Positions 41,338 through 50,852 of a stretch of DNA of 64,000 bases are shown here, piece after piece. The notes under the pieces were generated by a model. The model saw only the letters and a list, made by a program, of their open reading frames with translations. It was not told the DNA's origin and made no database searches. Position 1 is the stretch's first letter; the number at the start of each line of letters is the position of its first letter. Position numbers and translations under genes: made by a program. Location: positions 124,001-188,000 of the forward strand of contig NZ_CATYWO010000004.1 in the NCBI RefSeq assembly GCF_958405655.1. Direction: 5' to 3'. The stretch comes from Ralstonia condita (GTDB taxonomy: Bacteria > Pseudomonadota > Gammaproteobacteria > Burkholderiales > Burkholderiaceae).

Positions 41338-42324
41338 ATGTCACGACCTACCCTGCTCCGCGCTGTGCGCGGCTTCCTACGCACGCACGCTGCAGCCGCC
41401 GTCTTGGCCACATCCGCGCTGACCTTGGCCGCTGCCGCGCCAGCCCAGGCCGCCAGCACGTATGCCGCCACCAAGTACCCGATCGTGCTTGTGCATGGCC
41501 TGTCCGGCACCAGCAAGTTCCTCGGCGTGGTGGACTACTGGTACCAGATTCCGGAAGACCTCCGCGCCAATGGCGCCAATGTCTATGTCGCCGATGTGTC
41601 GGCCTTCAACGATGAAACCGTGCGCGGCGAACAGCTCGTCAGCCAGATCCGTACCGTGCTCGCGACCACCGGCGCGACCAAGGTCAATCTCATCGGGCAC
41701 AGCCAGGGCGGACTGACTTCGCGCTACGCGGCTGCGGTGGTGCCCGACCTCGTGGCGTCCGTAACGACCATCGGCACGCCGCACAAGGGCTCGGAGTTTG
41801 CGGATTTTGTCGAGTCGACGCCTCAGCCCTTCCAGGCACTGGTCAGCCTGGGCGCGGACGTGTTCGGCTCGGTGCTCGGCTGGTTCAACGGTGCGAACAA
41901 CCCGCAGGATGGCTTTGCCGCGCTGCATATCCTGTCGACCGCGGGCGCGGCGGAATTCAACGCGCAGTTCCCGTCAGCGGGCCTGGCCAGCGGGTGCGAC
42001 ACCGGCAGCGCGATCGATGTACGCAACGGCAACGTGCAGAAGCTCTACTCCTGGACCGGGCGTTCGGTGGCAACCAACTTCCTCGACCTGTTCGACCCGG
42101 CGCTGGTCTTTACCGGCTCCGTCATGCAGGCGCGCGGCTCGGGCACGAACGACGGCTTGGTTTCCGTCTGTAGCGCGAAATTCGGTCAGGTGCTGTCAAC
42201 CGACTACGCATGGAACCATCTCGACGAGGTGAATCAGTTGCTCGGCCTCATCGGCTGGGGGGCAGCCGACCCGGTAGCGGTCATCCGCACACAGGCGAAC
42301 CGCCTGAAGCAGGCCGGCTTGTAA
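41338..42324 (+). CDS. lipA: Secreted triacylglycerol lipase (subfamily I.1/I.2)
   Basis: A 328-residue extracellular lipase that hydrolyses triacylglycerols. A long signal peptide (about 1-38, twin Arg-free, cut after AQA) precedes the mature domain, with the oxyanion-region LVHGLSG (51-57), nucleophile S122 in GHSQGG, catalytic D272 in GTNDGL and H294 in WNHLDE. Two cysteines near 222 and 278 fit the usual single disulfide. ATG 41338 has CAGGAG 9 nt upstream. The steric foldase required for folding is encoded 13 bp downstream, so the pair should be co-expressed and secreted by the type II system. Confidence 0.93.
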   Translation: MSRPTLLRAVRGFLRTHAAAAVLATSALTLAAAAPAQAASTYAATKYPIVLVHGLSGTSKFLGVVDYWYQIPEDLRANGANVYVADVSAFNDETVRGEQLVSQIRTVLATTGATKVNLIGHSQGGLTSRYAAAVVPDLVASVTTIGTPHKGSEFADFVESTPQPFQALVSLGADVFGSVLGWFNGANNPQDGFAALHILSTAGAAEFNAQFPSAGLASGCDTGSAIDVRNGNVQKLYSWTGRSVATNFLDLFDPALVFTGSVMQARGSGTNDGLVSVCSAKFGQVLSTDYAWNHLDEVNQLLGLIGWGAADPVAVIRTQANRLKQAGL

Positions 42325-42337
42325 GGCGAGCACCACC

Positions 42338-43390
42338 ATGAAGACCCGCTCGCCGTCCATGCAGCCCATGACGTTTGTCGTTGCCGTGCTGGCCGCCGCT
42401 GTGGCGGCGGGCGGCGTCTTCTGGTGGCATGCCTCCGGCGGCGTGCAAGCGCGCTCGGCAAGTGCGCCGCCCACCGCCGGGGGCGCGTTCATCGGCAGTG
42501 TCGGCAGCACCCAGGACCCCATCGCCGCGCAGCCACCCGAACTTGCCGACACGCAGGCGCCCGACGGCCTGCACGTCGACGCGCAGGGCCACCTCATCAT
42601 GGAGGCGGCCAACCGCGAGGTGTTCGACTATTTTCTCGACGTGCCTGCCTCGCTACCGGAAACGCGACGTGTGGCGATGGCGGAAGCGCACCTGCGCGCC
42701 AAGCTGACGACACCCGCGCTGACCGAAGCCCAGTCGCTGCTGCAACGCTACCTCGGCTACCGCAAGGCACTCGCCGCACAGGGCGAGGACAGGCGCGCAA
42801 AGCCCAGCATCGAGCAACTCCAGCAACGCCCCGAGCTGATCGGCACGCTGCGTCAACAGCTCGCCGCCCGCGCAGCGCTGCGGCAGCAATATCTCGGTCG
42901 GGACGTGGCGCAAGCCTGGTACGGCGACGACGATGCCATGGATGCCGCCGCCCTGGACCGCATGGCGGTGATGATCGACCCGTCGCTCACGCCCGAGCAG
43001 CGCGCGACCAGGATCGCCGCCATCGATGCCAACCTGCCGCCGTCGATACAGCAGGCGCGCCGCGACGCCTCCGCCCCCCTGATGCTCGCCAACGACATGG
43101 CAAGCTGGACAAAGCAGGGCCTGAGTGATGCGCAGATCCGCCAGCGGCTGTCCGCACAGGGCATCAACGACGTGGTGGCGGATCGCCTGATCCAGGGCAA
43201 TCGCGAAGACGCCGACTGGCATGCCCGCTACGACGCCTATGCGCGTGAGCGCGACCGGATCAGCCATTTTGCAGGCCTGTCGGAATCCGACCGCACAGCA
43301 CAGATCGCCCAGTTGCGGCAGCAGACCTTTACCGCTTCGAACGAGCGGCTGCGTGCCCAGGCGCTTGATGGCCTGGCCCAGCGCAAATGA
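42338..43390 (+). CDS. lipB: Lipase-specific foldase (lipase chaperone)
   Basis: A 350-residue inner-membrane-anchored steric chaperone. An N-terminal membrane segment (about 12-30) and a short Ala/Pro-rich linker precede the helical folding domain, with the family motif RxxFDY: NREVFDYFLD (about 88-97). It wraps round the lipase in the periplasm and sets its fold. Gene order lipase-foldase with 13 bp between them is that of Burkholderia and Ralstonia lipases. The many names in use are lipB, lif and limA. Confidence 0.92.
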   Translation: MKTRSPSMQPMTFVVAVLAAAVAAGGVFWWHASGGVQARSASAPPTAGGAFIGSVGSTQDPIAAQPPELADTQAPDGLHVDAQGHLIMEAANREVFDYFLDVPASLPETRRVAMAEAHLRAKLTTPALTEAQSLLQRYLGYRKALAAQGEDRRAKPSIEQLQQRPELIGTLRQQLAARAALRQQYLGRDVAQAWYGDDDAMDAAALDRMAVMIDPSLTPEQRATRIAAIDANLPPSIQQARRDASAPLMLANDMASWTKQGLSDAQIRQRLSAQGINDVVADRLIQGNREDADWHARYDAYARERDRISHFAGLSESDRTAQIAQLRQQTFTASNERLRAQALDGLAQRK

Positions 43391-43452
43391 CGTCCGGGGC
43401 CGATGGCGTCGAGGCACGGTAAAATCCCGGGATTGCCGAATCCAGCACTCCC

Positions 43453-45201
43453 ATGAGCCAAGACAACGCCAGCGGCGCGGGCACCTCCGCCGCCCCCACG
43501 TCCAACTTCCTGCGCCAGATCATCGATGGCGATCTCGCACAAGGCACCTACGCCGGCCGCAAGGACGCTGCGGGGCAGCCCATTCCGCCGGTGGTCACGC
43601 GTTTCCCGCCGGAGCCCAATGGCTACCTGCACATTGGTCACGCCAAGAGCATCTGGGTGAACTTCGGCATGGCCAAGGACTACAACGGCCGCTGCCACCT
43701 GCGCTTTGACGACACCAACCCCGTCAAGGAAGACACCGAATACGTCGATTCCATCATCGACGCCGTGCACTGGCTCGGCTATTCGTGGAACGACGCCGGC
43801 GGCGAGCACCTCTACTACGCCAGCGACTACTTCGAGCAGCTTTACGGTTTTGCTGAAGTGCTGATCCAGCGCGGCGCAGCCTACGTCGACAGCCAAAGCG
43901 CCGAGCAGATTGCCGCCAACCGGGGCGATTTCACCAAGCCGGGCACGCCCTCGCCGTTCCGTGACCGTTCGGTGGAGGAAAATCTGGCGCTGTTCCGCGA
44001 CATGCGCGCCGGCAAGTACAAGGACGGCGAACTGGTGCTGCGCGCCAAGATCGACATGGCCGCGCCGAACATCGTGATGCGCGACCCGGTGCTGTACCGC
44101 ATCCGCCATGCGCATCACCACCGCACCGGCGACGCATGGTGCATCTACCCGATGTACGACTTCACGCATTGCATTTCCGATGCGCTGGAGAACATCACGC
44201 ATTCGCTGTGCACGCTGGAATTCGAAAACAACCGCCCGCTGTACGACTGGGTGCTCGACCACCTGCGCGACGCCGGCGTGCTGCCCGCACCGTTGCCGCA
44301 TCAATACGAATTCGCGCGACTGCACCTGACGTACGCCATCACCAGCAAGCGCAAGCTGCTGCAACTGGTGACGGAAAAGCGCGTCGATGGCTGGGACGAT
44401 CCGCGCATGCCGACGCTCGTTGGCATCCGCCGCCGCGGCTATACGCCCGAATCGATCCAGCTCTTCTGCGAACGCGTGGGCGTGTCGAAAGCCGATAGCT
44501 GGATCGACATGAGCATCCTGGAAGGCGCCGTGCGCGACGACCTCGATGCGCGTGCGCCGCGCTCGGTGGCCGTGCTGGACCCGGTCAAGCTGGTGCTCGA
44601 CAACGTGCCGGCCGATTTCAACGAGCCGTGCTCCGCACCTGTGCATCCGAAGCAGCCTGAACTCGGCCGCCGCGAATTTCCGCTCACACGTGAACTGTGG
44701 ATCGAGCGTGAGGACTTTACCGAGACGCCGCCCAAGGGCTACTTCCGCCTGTTCCCGGGCAACAAGGTGCGCCTGCGCTACGGCTATGTGATCGAATGCA
44801 CAGGCTGCGACAAGGATGCCGACGGCAACATCACCGCCGTGCACGCCAACATCATTCCGGATACGAAGAGTGGCACGCCGGGTGCTGACAGCGTCAAGGT
44901 GAAGGGCAACATCCACTGGGTGAGCGCCGCACATGCGCTGGAAGCTGAAGTGCGCCTGTACGACCGCCTGTTCAGCGACCCGCAGCCGGATTCGGGCGAC
45001 AAGAACTTCCTGGATGCGCTCAACCCCGACTCCAAGAAGACTGTCACGGCCTATCTGGAGCCCACGCTGGCAACGGCGAAGGCGGAAGACCGCTTCCAGT
45101 TCGAGCGCCACGGCTACTTCGTGGCAGACCGCGTCGATTCGCAACCGGGCAAGCCCGTGTTCAACCGCGTGGTCGGCCTGAAAGACAGCTGGGGCAAGTA
45201 A
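43453..45201 (+). CDS. glnS: Glutaminyl-tRNA synthetase
   Basis: A 582-residue class I synthetase that charges tRNA-Gln. It has the class I HIGH signature in PEPNGYLHIGHAKS (about 53-66), the family-typical RFDDTNPVKEDTEYV (about 84-98) and a KMSKS-like site reading ITSKRKLLQLV (about 295-305). The N-terminal 25 residues are an unconserved Ser/Ala-rich extension. A TAAAAT sequence at 43420-43425 could be a -10 box, 28 bp before the start. Normal family length apart from the extension. Confidence 0.96.
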   Translation: MSQDNASGAGTSAAPTSNFLRQIIDGDLAQGTYAGRKDAAGQPIPPVVTRFPPEPNGYLHIGHAKSIWVNFGMAKDYNGRCHLRFDDTNPVKEDTEYVDSIIDAVHWLGYSWNDAGGEHLYYASDYFEQLYGFAEVLIQRGAAYVDSQSAEQIAANRGDFTKPGTPSPFRDRSVEENLALFRDMRAGKYKDGELVLRAKIDMAAPNIVMRDPVLYRIRHAHHHRTGDAWCIYPMYDFTHCISDALENITHSLCTLEFENNRPLYDWVLDHLRDAGVLPAPLPHQYEFARLHLTYAITSKRKLLQLVTEKRVDGWDDPRMPTLVGIRRRGYTPESIQLFCERVGVSKADSWIDMSILEGAVRDDLDARAPRSVAVLDPVKLVLDNVPADFNEPCSAPVHPKQPELGRREFPLTRELWIEREDFTETPPKGYFRLFPGNKVRLRYGYVIECTGCDKDADGNITAVHANIIPDTKSGTPGADSVKVKGNIHWVSAAHALEAEVRLYDRLFSDPQPDSGDKNFLDALNPDSKKTVTAYLEPTLATAKAEDRFQFERHGYFVADRVDSQPGKPVFNRVVGLKDSWGK

Positions 45202-45205
45202 GCAC

Positions 45206-45228
45206 AGGCCCATGCACGCCATGGGCCT
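45206..45228 (+). other. Hairpin after glnS
   Basis: Perfect 9-bp stem AGGCCCATG / CATGGGCCT with a 5-nt loop, 4 bp after the glnS stop. There is no T-run, so it may protect the mRNA end or act with weak terminator activity before the yceI-like gene 17 bp on. Confidence 0.45.
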
Positions 45229-45245
45229 CTGATAACGGAGGCATC

Positions 45246-45809
45246 ATGCGTGCATGGATCCTATTGCTGGCGGGGTTGTTCACCACTCCCGCCTTTGCCA
45301 CATCATTTGCGCCGGATCTGGCGCACACATCGGTCTACTTCGGCGCATCGCATTTCGATCGGAGCACGATGCGCGGCCGCTTCGACAAGATCGACGGCGC
45401 CATCAATTTCGATGAAGCCACCAACCAGGGCGGCATCGATTTCACCGTCGACGCTGCATCCGTCAACACGCGCCTGCGGGTGCTGGACGGTGTGCTGAAA
45501 TCGGAGCAGTTTCTCGACGCCGCGCAATTTCCGATCATCCGCCTGCGCAGCGACCGCTTTGTCGTGGAAGGCGGCAAGCTGGTCGCCATCGAGGCCAAGC
45601 TGACACTGCACGGCGTGACGCAGCCTGTGCGGCTGGAAGTGCGCCGCTTCAGTTGTGGCGACGAGAAGATGCCCGGCAGCACGCGCCACGTCTGCGGCGG
45701 CGATTTCCACCTTGCCATTGCCCGCAGCGCCTTCGGCATGACGCGCTTTCTGCCCGACGTGGGCGACCGCGTCGACCTCGACATCAGCGTGGAAGCCACG
45801 CCTCAATAA
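45246..45809 (+). CDS. YceI-family periplasmic lipid-binding protein
   Basis: A 187-residue secreted protein. A signal peptide (about 1-18, cut after AFA) is followed by a YceI beta-barrel that holds isoprenoid-like lipids. The segments HTSVYFGASHFDRSTMRGRF (about 27-46) and FDAAQFPIIR-like FLDAAQFPIIRLRSD (about 92-106) are typical. Two Cys (about residues 138 and 150) may form a disulfide. It is a stand-alone gene after glnS; the small S4 gene follows 28 bp later. Confidence 0.9.
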   Translation: MRAWILLLAGLFTTPAFATSFAPDLAHTSVYFGASHFDRSTMRGRFDKIDGAINFDEATNQGGIDFTVDAASVNTRLRVLDGVLKSEQFLDAAQFPIIRLRSDRFVVEGGKLVAIEAKLTLHGVTQPVRLEVRRFSCGDEKMPGSTRHVCGGDFHLAIARSAFGMTRFLPDVGDRVDLDISVEATPQ

Positions 45810-45837
45810 ACCTCGCAACAACCGCTGTAATCCATTC

Positions 45838-46059
45838 ATGCCCAATATCGATTTCGCCCTGACCACCGAATACATCGAGCTGCACAAGCTGCTCAAGCTC
45901 ACGGGGGTGGTCGACAGCGGCGGCGCCGGCAAGGCCGTGGTTGCCGACGGCGCTGTCACCGTCGACGGGCAACCAGAGTTGCGTAAGACCGCCAAGATCC
46001 GCCCTGGCCAGGTCGTCATGCTGGGCGACATCCGCATCGCCGTGCACGGGTCCGACTAG
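45838..46059 (+). CDS. S4-domain RNA-binding protein (YbcJ-like)
   Basis: A 73-residue protein with one S4-like domain (about residues 10-70): YIELHKLLKLTGVVDSGG, then VTVDGQPELRKTAKIRPG. The family, including E. coli YbcJ, binds RNA, possibly rRNA, but has no firm function. No strong Shine-Dalgarno precedes the ATG at 45838, which may mean low expression or coupling to the upstream gene. Confidence 0.85.
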   Translation: MPNIDFALTTEYIELHKLLKLTGVVDSGGAGKAVVADGAVTVDGQPELRKTAKIRPGQVVMLGDIRIAVHGSD

Positions 46060-46129
46060 CACTGCAGGTGTTTGAAAACGCCGTATGTGCTAGGGTGCGG
46101 CACCTTCATCATCCTTCCGGAGATTGACC

Positions 46130-46513
46130 ATGCCGATCGCCCTCTGGTGCGTCCTGATCGCGGCCGTGTTGCCCCTCGTGAGCGTTGGCATTGCCAAAGC
46201 CAGCGGCCGCAAGTACGACAACAACAATCCGCGCGCATGGCTCGCTCAGCAGACCGGCCTGCCCGCCCGTGCCGCTGCCGCGCAGCAGAACCACTTCGAA
46301 GCGTTCCCGTTCTTTGCCGTGGCCGTGCTGGTGGCCATCCTGGGCGGCGGGGTGATCGACCGCATCAATCTGCTGGCGATGGCATTCATCGTAGCGCGCC
46401 TGCTGTACACGATCTGCTATCTGGCCGACTGGGCCACGCCACGCTCACTGACATGGTTGGTCGGTTACGGCATCACCATCGCCCTGTTCGTACAGCCGGC
46501 TTTCGCCCACTGA
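46130..46513 (+). CDS. MAPEG-family membrane protein
   Basis: A 127-residue protein with four hydrophobic segments and the MAPEG pattern: RAAAAQQNHFEAFPFFAVAV (about 47-66) with the conserved Asn-His-Glu and then ARLLYTICYLAD (about 87-98). Family members include glutathione-dependent enzymes of lipid peroxide detoxification; a role for this one is not known. ATG 46130 follows GGAGAT; a TTG two codons earlier is also possible. A terminator follows. Confidence 0.86.
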   Translation: MPIALWCVLIAAVLPLVSVGIAKASGRKYDNNNPRAWLAQQTGLPARAAAAQQNHFEAFPFFAVAVLVAILGGGVIDRINLLAMAFIVARLLYTICYLADWATPRSLTWLVGYGITIALFVQPAFAH

Positions 46514-46535
46514 CGCAGCGCGTCCGACCATGAAG

Positions 46536-46560
46536 AACGGCGCCCCAGTGGCGCCGTTTT
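46536..46560 (+). terminator. Intrinsic terminator between MAPEG and DUF3999 genes
   Basis: Perfect 9-bp stem AACGGCGCC / GGCGCCGTT, 5-nt loop, then TTTTA on the plus strand. It separates two converging genes and may act in both directions, since GAAGAA precedes the stem. Confidence 0.82.
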
Positions 46561-46570
46561 ATCTGGCAGG

Positions 46571-47893
46571 TCAGACAGACGCGTCAGGCGGGGGCGGCGC
46601 AGACGTGCGGAACAGCCTCCAGGCCATCGCGCCCAGCGCGGCGACCGCCGCAACCAATGCGCCCCAGAGCACCCACCGGCGCAGGCGTCCACCGGGCGGT
46701 TCGGCCGTGAGGGCCTCCGCAGATTCGCTCATCGCGCCGAGTTGTGCGAGTGCGACGACGGGCGACACCCCGACGAGCAGATCTGCGCGGGCGATCGGGC
46801 TGCCGTGCGCCACCTCCCCCACTGCCAGCACGAACGGCACATTGCCGCGCGCGGCGTACGTGACCGTGGCGGGACGCCACCCGATCGCCAGTCGCGGCGC
46901 ACCGGCCCCTAGACCACCGCTGCGCATGTCGACCTGCAAGCGCCAATAGCGCTCGCCCGTGGCGGGCACGACGATGGGGGCATTTTCCTGTTCGTCCTGC
47001 CCGCCGGCACCCGCCAGGCGAAACAGCCGGATCGGCATGACCGGCCGCCAAGGCACATGCGGGTCGGCACGCGCAGACAGCGTGGCCTGCGCGACTGTGT
47101 TGGCCTGTGGCAGGCGAACGTTCACGCGCTCGACCGGAAACACGCCGCCCGTATCGAACTGGTAGTCGCCAGCGGCAGGCACCTGCACTGGGGCCAGGCC
47201 GGTACGCCACTGGATGGCGCGATCAGCTGGCGGTACGGGCGCGCCTGCGGCAAGTTCCGCGCGCACGCTGTCGGGCACGGGAGGTTTGTGCTTCCATGTC
47301 AGACGCAGGTACTTGGCGTGCATGTCGGTCAACTCGATGCGATCCTGCACCAGCGTACTGCCCCGGTTTGACAATCGGAACAGCGTTGCCTGGGCAACCG
47401 GACGCCAGTGCTGCAAGTCATCGCTGGCCTGCACGGTCACATCGCTCTGGAATTCCGCCGCCGGCAGGCCGACCACCAGGGCGGTGACTGTGCCATGCAA
47501 CTGGCTGAGATCGACCAGCCACGCGCGCGCCGGCGCCGGCGCAGGCATCCCGCCGGTCGCACGCAGCACACCGTCAGCACCGAGCACAACACCCGCGGCG
47601 CCCGGCTTATGCGTATCGTCGATGGGCGTGGCGAACCAGTGCACGTCTTGCAGCGCGCGCGCCTGCGGTGCAGGGTCACGCGGAAACTCAATCGTGAACG
47701 GCACGGGCTCGCCGTCCCCGTTGAGGATGCGCAGGTCGGCCAGACTGGCATCGTGCGCGTGAGCATAGACGTCTTCGGTGAGGGTGACGGCGTAATAGGC
47801 GGCGCCGGGCGTGCCGGTCAAGGCAAAGCGCTCGGCCCAGGCCGAGGCCGACAGCAGCGACGCCACTGCCATCGCAAGAACGACCTTCTTCAC
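46571..47893 (-). CDS. DUF3999 family membrane-anchored protein
   Basis: A 440-residue protein with a signal peptide (about 1-20, cut after AWA), a long beta-rich periplasmic part, and a C-terminal membrane anchor (about 410-430) before a Pro-rich end. It belongs to DUF3999. Its start overlaps the stop of the DUF2339 gene (ATGA at 47890-47893). The two families are regularly paired, which suggests a cell-envelope complex with the DUF2339 protein as membrane partner. The biochemical role is unknown. Confidence 0.84.
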   Translation of the reverse strand: MKKVVLAMAVASLLSASAWAERFALTGTPGAAYYAVTLTEDVYAHAHDASLADLRILNGDGEPVPFTIEFPRDPAPQARALQDVHWFATPIDDTHKPGAAGVVLGADGVLRATGGMPAPAPARAWLVDLSQLHGTVTALVVGLPAAEFQSDVTVQASDDLQHWRPVAQATLFRLSNRGSTLVQDRIELTDMHAKYLRLTWKHKPPVPDSVRAELAAGAPVPPADRAIQWRTGLAPVQVPAAGDYQFDTGGVFPVERVNVRLPQANTVAQATLSARADPHVPWRPVMPIRLFRLAGAGGQDEQENAPIVVPATGERYWRLQVDMRSGGLGAGAPRLAIGWRPATVTYAARGNVPFVLAVGEVAHGSPIARADLLVGVSPVVALAQLGAMSESAEALTAEPPGGRLRRWVLWGALVAAVAALGAMAWRLFRTSAPPPPDASV

Positions 47894-50688
47894 GGAACCT
47901 CCTTGGGCTCGCCTTCCGACTGGCCCCTTGGCGGCAGCGGAGACAGATAGCCGATCAACAGTAGCAGCACGCCAATGGCGATGAACGACACAATGCGCTC
48001 CACCCCCGTGACGCGCGACAGGTCAAACAGGAACAGCTTGATGACGGTCACGCCCAACAGCGCGCCGCCGGTCAACCACAGGGAGCGACTCGCACGGCGC
48101 GTGGCCGTCACCATCACCGCGAGCGCCAGCACCGTCCAGAACATCGACAGCGACGCCTGCACCAGCATCGAATCGCCCAGATCGTCCAGCGTGTAGGGCA
48201 CATGCGCCCAATGGTGCAGCGTGCGCAGCAGCACGGCGTTGGCCCAGATGAACAGCGTGGCGCCCGCGGCGTAGCCAATCACCAGCGGCTCAGGCACAAG
48301 CTTCTGCAACGCCACGCGGCGCATCCACAGTGCAACGGCCACGAACACCAGCAATTGCGCCACGTCCAGCGGGTTGAGGATGGGCAGGTAGAACAGCGGT
48401 GCGGCATTGCCGTCGCTTGCGGCACTGGCAAGACTCCACAGCCACAGCAACGCGGCTAGCGGTGCCGCCCCCCAGAGCAGATAGGCGCGCTCGAAGCGGG
48501 CGATGGGCCAGCGCATGCGCCAACCCGCGCCCGCCAGCAGCGCGAGCAGCGCGCCATAGCCGTAGGCCCAGGCGGCGAAGCTCCAGGTACCTTCCGGCAC
48601 GTAGGCATCGAGGCGCCAGTAGCCCTCGGTAGCCAGCATGCCGCAGATCCACCAGAACAGAATGGTGTGCAGCGGCGCGAGGATGGCGTCTTTCACGTCG
48701 CGCTCCTGACGGCGCAGCAGCGCAAAGGTCAGCACGATCGACGCGAACCACACCAACCCGCCCCACCCTGCCATCGGCGACGGCGCCCAATGTCCGATCG
48801 CGGACAGTGCAACGAGGGCAAGCGCGGGGGACAGCGCGAGCGCCGGCCATTCGGCCAGCGCCCAGTCGAGCTTGCGGCGGATCGCATGCGCCCCCCATGC
48901 CGTCAGCACGGCGAATCCGGCATGCAGCGGAATGTCCGGCCGATCGACGACCCCGGTCGCAGCACGCCAGGCAAAACGATCAATTTCGTCGCTACCGCAG
49001 CCGAGCCACCACAGCATGCCCCACATCGACGCGGCAACCCCCAGCGCTGGGGCCGCCCTCAGCCAGTCACGCGCCTCTGCGTTGCCGTGCAGGCGCCAGC
49101 CGCTGAACACCCCTGCGAGTGCAATCAGCAGCCCCGCCATGTAGTGGCTGTTGAACACAGGCCAGTGCATCGATGCCGACGACTCGAACAGCGTGCCCAG
49201 GCTGAATGCCACGCCCGCCGCCAGTTGCATCACCAGGCCCGCCGCCAGGGCCAGACGACGCTGCTGGCGCACGCTTACCCACACCACCGCCGCGCCTTCC
49301 AGCGCCCAGACCGCACTGGTGGTGCGCCCGTCGAACGCCAGCGGGATTGCCAGGGTGATGAAGATGACGCCGAGCGCGAACATCGCCTCAAACAGCAGGC
49401 GGAGATTGGCTCGCCTGGGCGCAAGCCAGGCAGCAACGCCGAGATAGAACGCCGCCAGCGCCGCGGCGCTCCACGCCATCGCAAACGGAATATGGTGCAC
49501 CAGCCCGGCCTGCAGACCGATCGCCACCAGTGGAGTACCGAACACCAGCGTGCCATCCACGTAGTCCCTGAGGCTGACGTGACGGCGCAGCGCATACAGC
49601 AGCGCGATGCCCACATACATGAGGAAGAACAGAACCAGGAACGGCTCGGTGCTGGACAGCCATGCCGGCTGATAGCGCAGCACACCCCACGCCGTGGCAA
49701 TGCCGAATGTCAAGACGAAGCCCAGCAGGTTCAGCGCCCGCCACGCCCGGAACCATGCGATAGCGAAGACGCCCGCATTGAGCAACGCGTAATAGCTGAA
49801 CAGCACCACGTGGCTGCCTTGTCCGGTGGAAATCAATATCGGCGCCAGGAAACCGCCTGCGCTGCCGGTCATGGCGAGTGCCGGCGCGTTCTGCTTGACG
49901 GCCAGCCCGGCAGCCAGGGCGCAGATCACCACCAGCAGCGCAAACGCGACACCCGGCGCCAGCAGCGGAACCATCCGCGTGGCGGCGAACACCGTGAGGT
50001 ACAGCACGCCGACCCCGCCACCCTGCAGCACGAGCGCATAGCCGGGGCGCTTGTCGCGCAGGCGCCAGCCGATGCCGAGCAGCGCGATCGCCCCGACAGC
50101 CACGCCAGCCAGACGGAACTCCACGGGTAGCAGACTGTTGTCCGCTGCGTACTTGAGCAGGAAGGCCACGCCAAAGAACAGGATCAGAATCCCGACCCGC
50201 ACCACGCTGTTGCCGCCCAGCAGCCAATCACGCGCCGCGCCGACAGCCCGCTCAACCCAGTCGCGCTCGCGCGGCAACGCAGCGGGCGACGGCATGGGCT
50301 CAGGCGTGACGGGTCCGGCCGGAGCCACGACGGGGGCTGGCACGGCAGGCGGCAGGTCAGCGGCCTCCTGCAGCAAACCCGGTTCCGCCAGCGGCTCGCC
50401 CTTGATGTCAGCAACCTGCTGACGCAGCCATGCCACCTCATGCTCGAGCCGCGTCACACGCTCCTGAAGCATCGCCGGGGCAGACGCTCCATCGGCTTGC
50501 GAACGCGCCCCGCCGCCAAGTGCTTCAGGCATGCGGCGTGGCTGGGCCCACCGCGAGCTCGCACGCTTGTCCAGGTGCAGGATCAGCGCGGCCAACCCCA
50601 CGCCGATCAGCGCCCCGAGGAACGCACCCGCGACACCCCCCGAGAACGCCCCCAACAGCAGGCCCAAGATTCCGAATATCCAACGCAT
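47890..50688 (-). CDS. DUF2339 family polytopic membrane protein
   Basis: A 932-residue protein with an N-terminal glycine-rich hydrophobic segment (FGILGLLLGAFSGGVAGAFL), a cytoplasmic-looking coiled-coil stretch (about 68-92, LEHEVAWLRQQVADIK) and then more than 20 hydrophobic segments through the rest. This matches DUF2339, an uncharacterised group of large membrane proteins. ATG 50688 was chosen at the start of the conserved hydrophobic part. It is co-transcribed with the DUF3999 gene and divergent from yaeQ. No catalytic motif was seen. Confidence 0.86.
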   Translation of the reverse strand: MRWIFGILGLLLGAFSGGVAGAFLGALIGVGLAALILHLDKRASSRWAQPRRMPEALGGGARSQADGASAPAMLQERVTRLEHEVAWLRQQVADIKGEPLAEPGLLQEAADLPPAVPAPVVAPAGPVTPEPMPSPAALPRERDWVERAVGAARDWLLGGNSVVRVGILILFFGVAFLLKYAADNSLLPVEFRLAGVAVGAIALLGIGWRLRDKRPGYALVLQGGGVGVLYLTVFAATRMVPLLAPGVAFALLVVICALAAGLAVKQNAPALAMTGSAGGFLAPILISTGQGSHVVLFSYYALLNAGVFAIAWFRAWRALNLLGFVLTFGIATAWGVLRYQPAWLSSTEPFLVLFFLMYVGIALLYALRRHVSLRDYVDGTLVFGTPLVAIGLQAGLVHHIPFAMAWSAAALAAFYLGVAAWLAPRRANLRLLFEAMFALGVIFITLAIPLAFDGRTTSAVWALEGAAVVWVSVRQQRRLALAAGLVMQLAAGVAFSLGTLFESSASMHWPVFNSHYMAGLLIALAGVFSGWRLHGNAEARDWLRAAPALGVAASMWGMLWWLGCGSDEIDRFAWRAATGVVDRPDIPLHAGFAVLTAWGAHAIRRKLDWALAEWPALALSPALALVALSAIGHWAPSPMAGWGGLVWFASIVLTFALLRRQERDVKDAILAPLHTILFWWICGMLATEGYWRLDAYVPEGTWSFAAWAYGYGALLALLAGAGWRMRWPIARFERAYLLWGAAPLAALLWLWSLASAASDGNAAPLFYLPILNPLDVAQLLVFVAVALWMRRVALQKLVPEPLVIGYAAGATLFIWANAVLLRTLHHWAHVPYTLDDLGDSMLVQASLSMFWTVLALAVMVTATRRASRSLWLTGGALLGVTVIKLFLFDLSRVTGVERIVSFIAIGVLLLLIGYLSPLPPRGQSEGEPKEVP

Positions 50689-50852
50689 CGTTTTGCTCGT
50701 CCTGGTTTGGATAGGAGAGGCGCGCACTCATTGCGGCGTACGCATCGCTCATATACCGCAAACCGCGACCAATGGGAATGCGCGCGGCCGATACCGTCAG
50801 CTTCATCCGCGCGTGCGACAATGCGCGCTTTGCTTGAGAATCGCCCACCCGC

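Noticed and set aside
43237..45222. 661-residue open frame on the minus strand opposite glnS
   Set aside because: Antisense to glnS with its class I synthetase motifs; no domain is seen.
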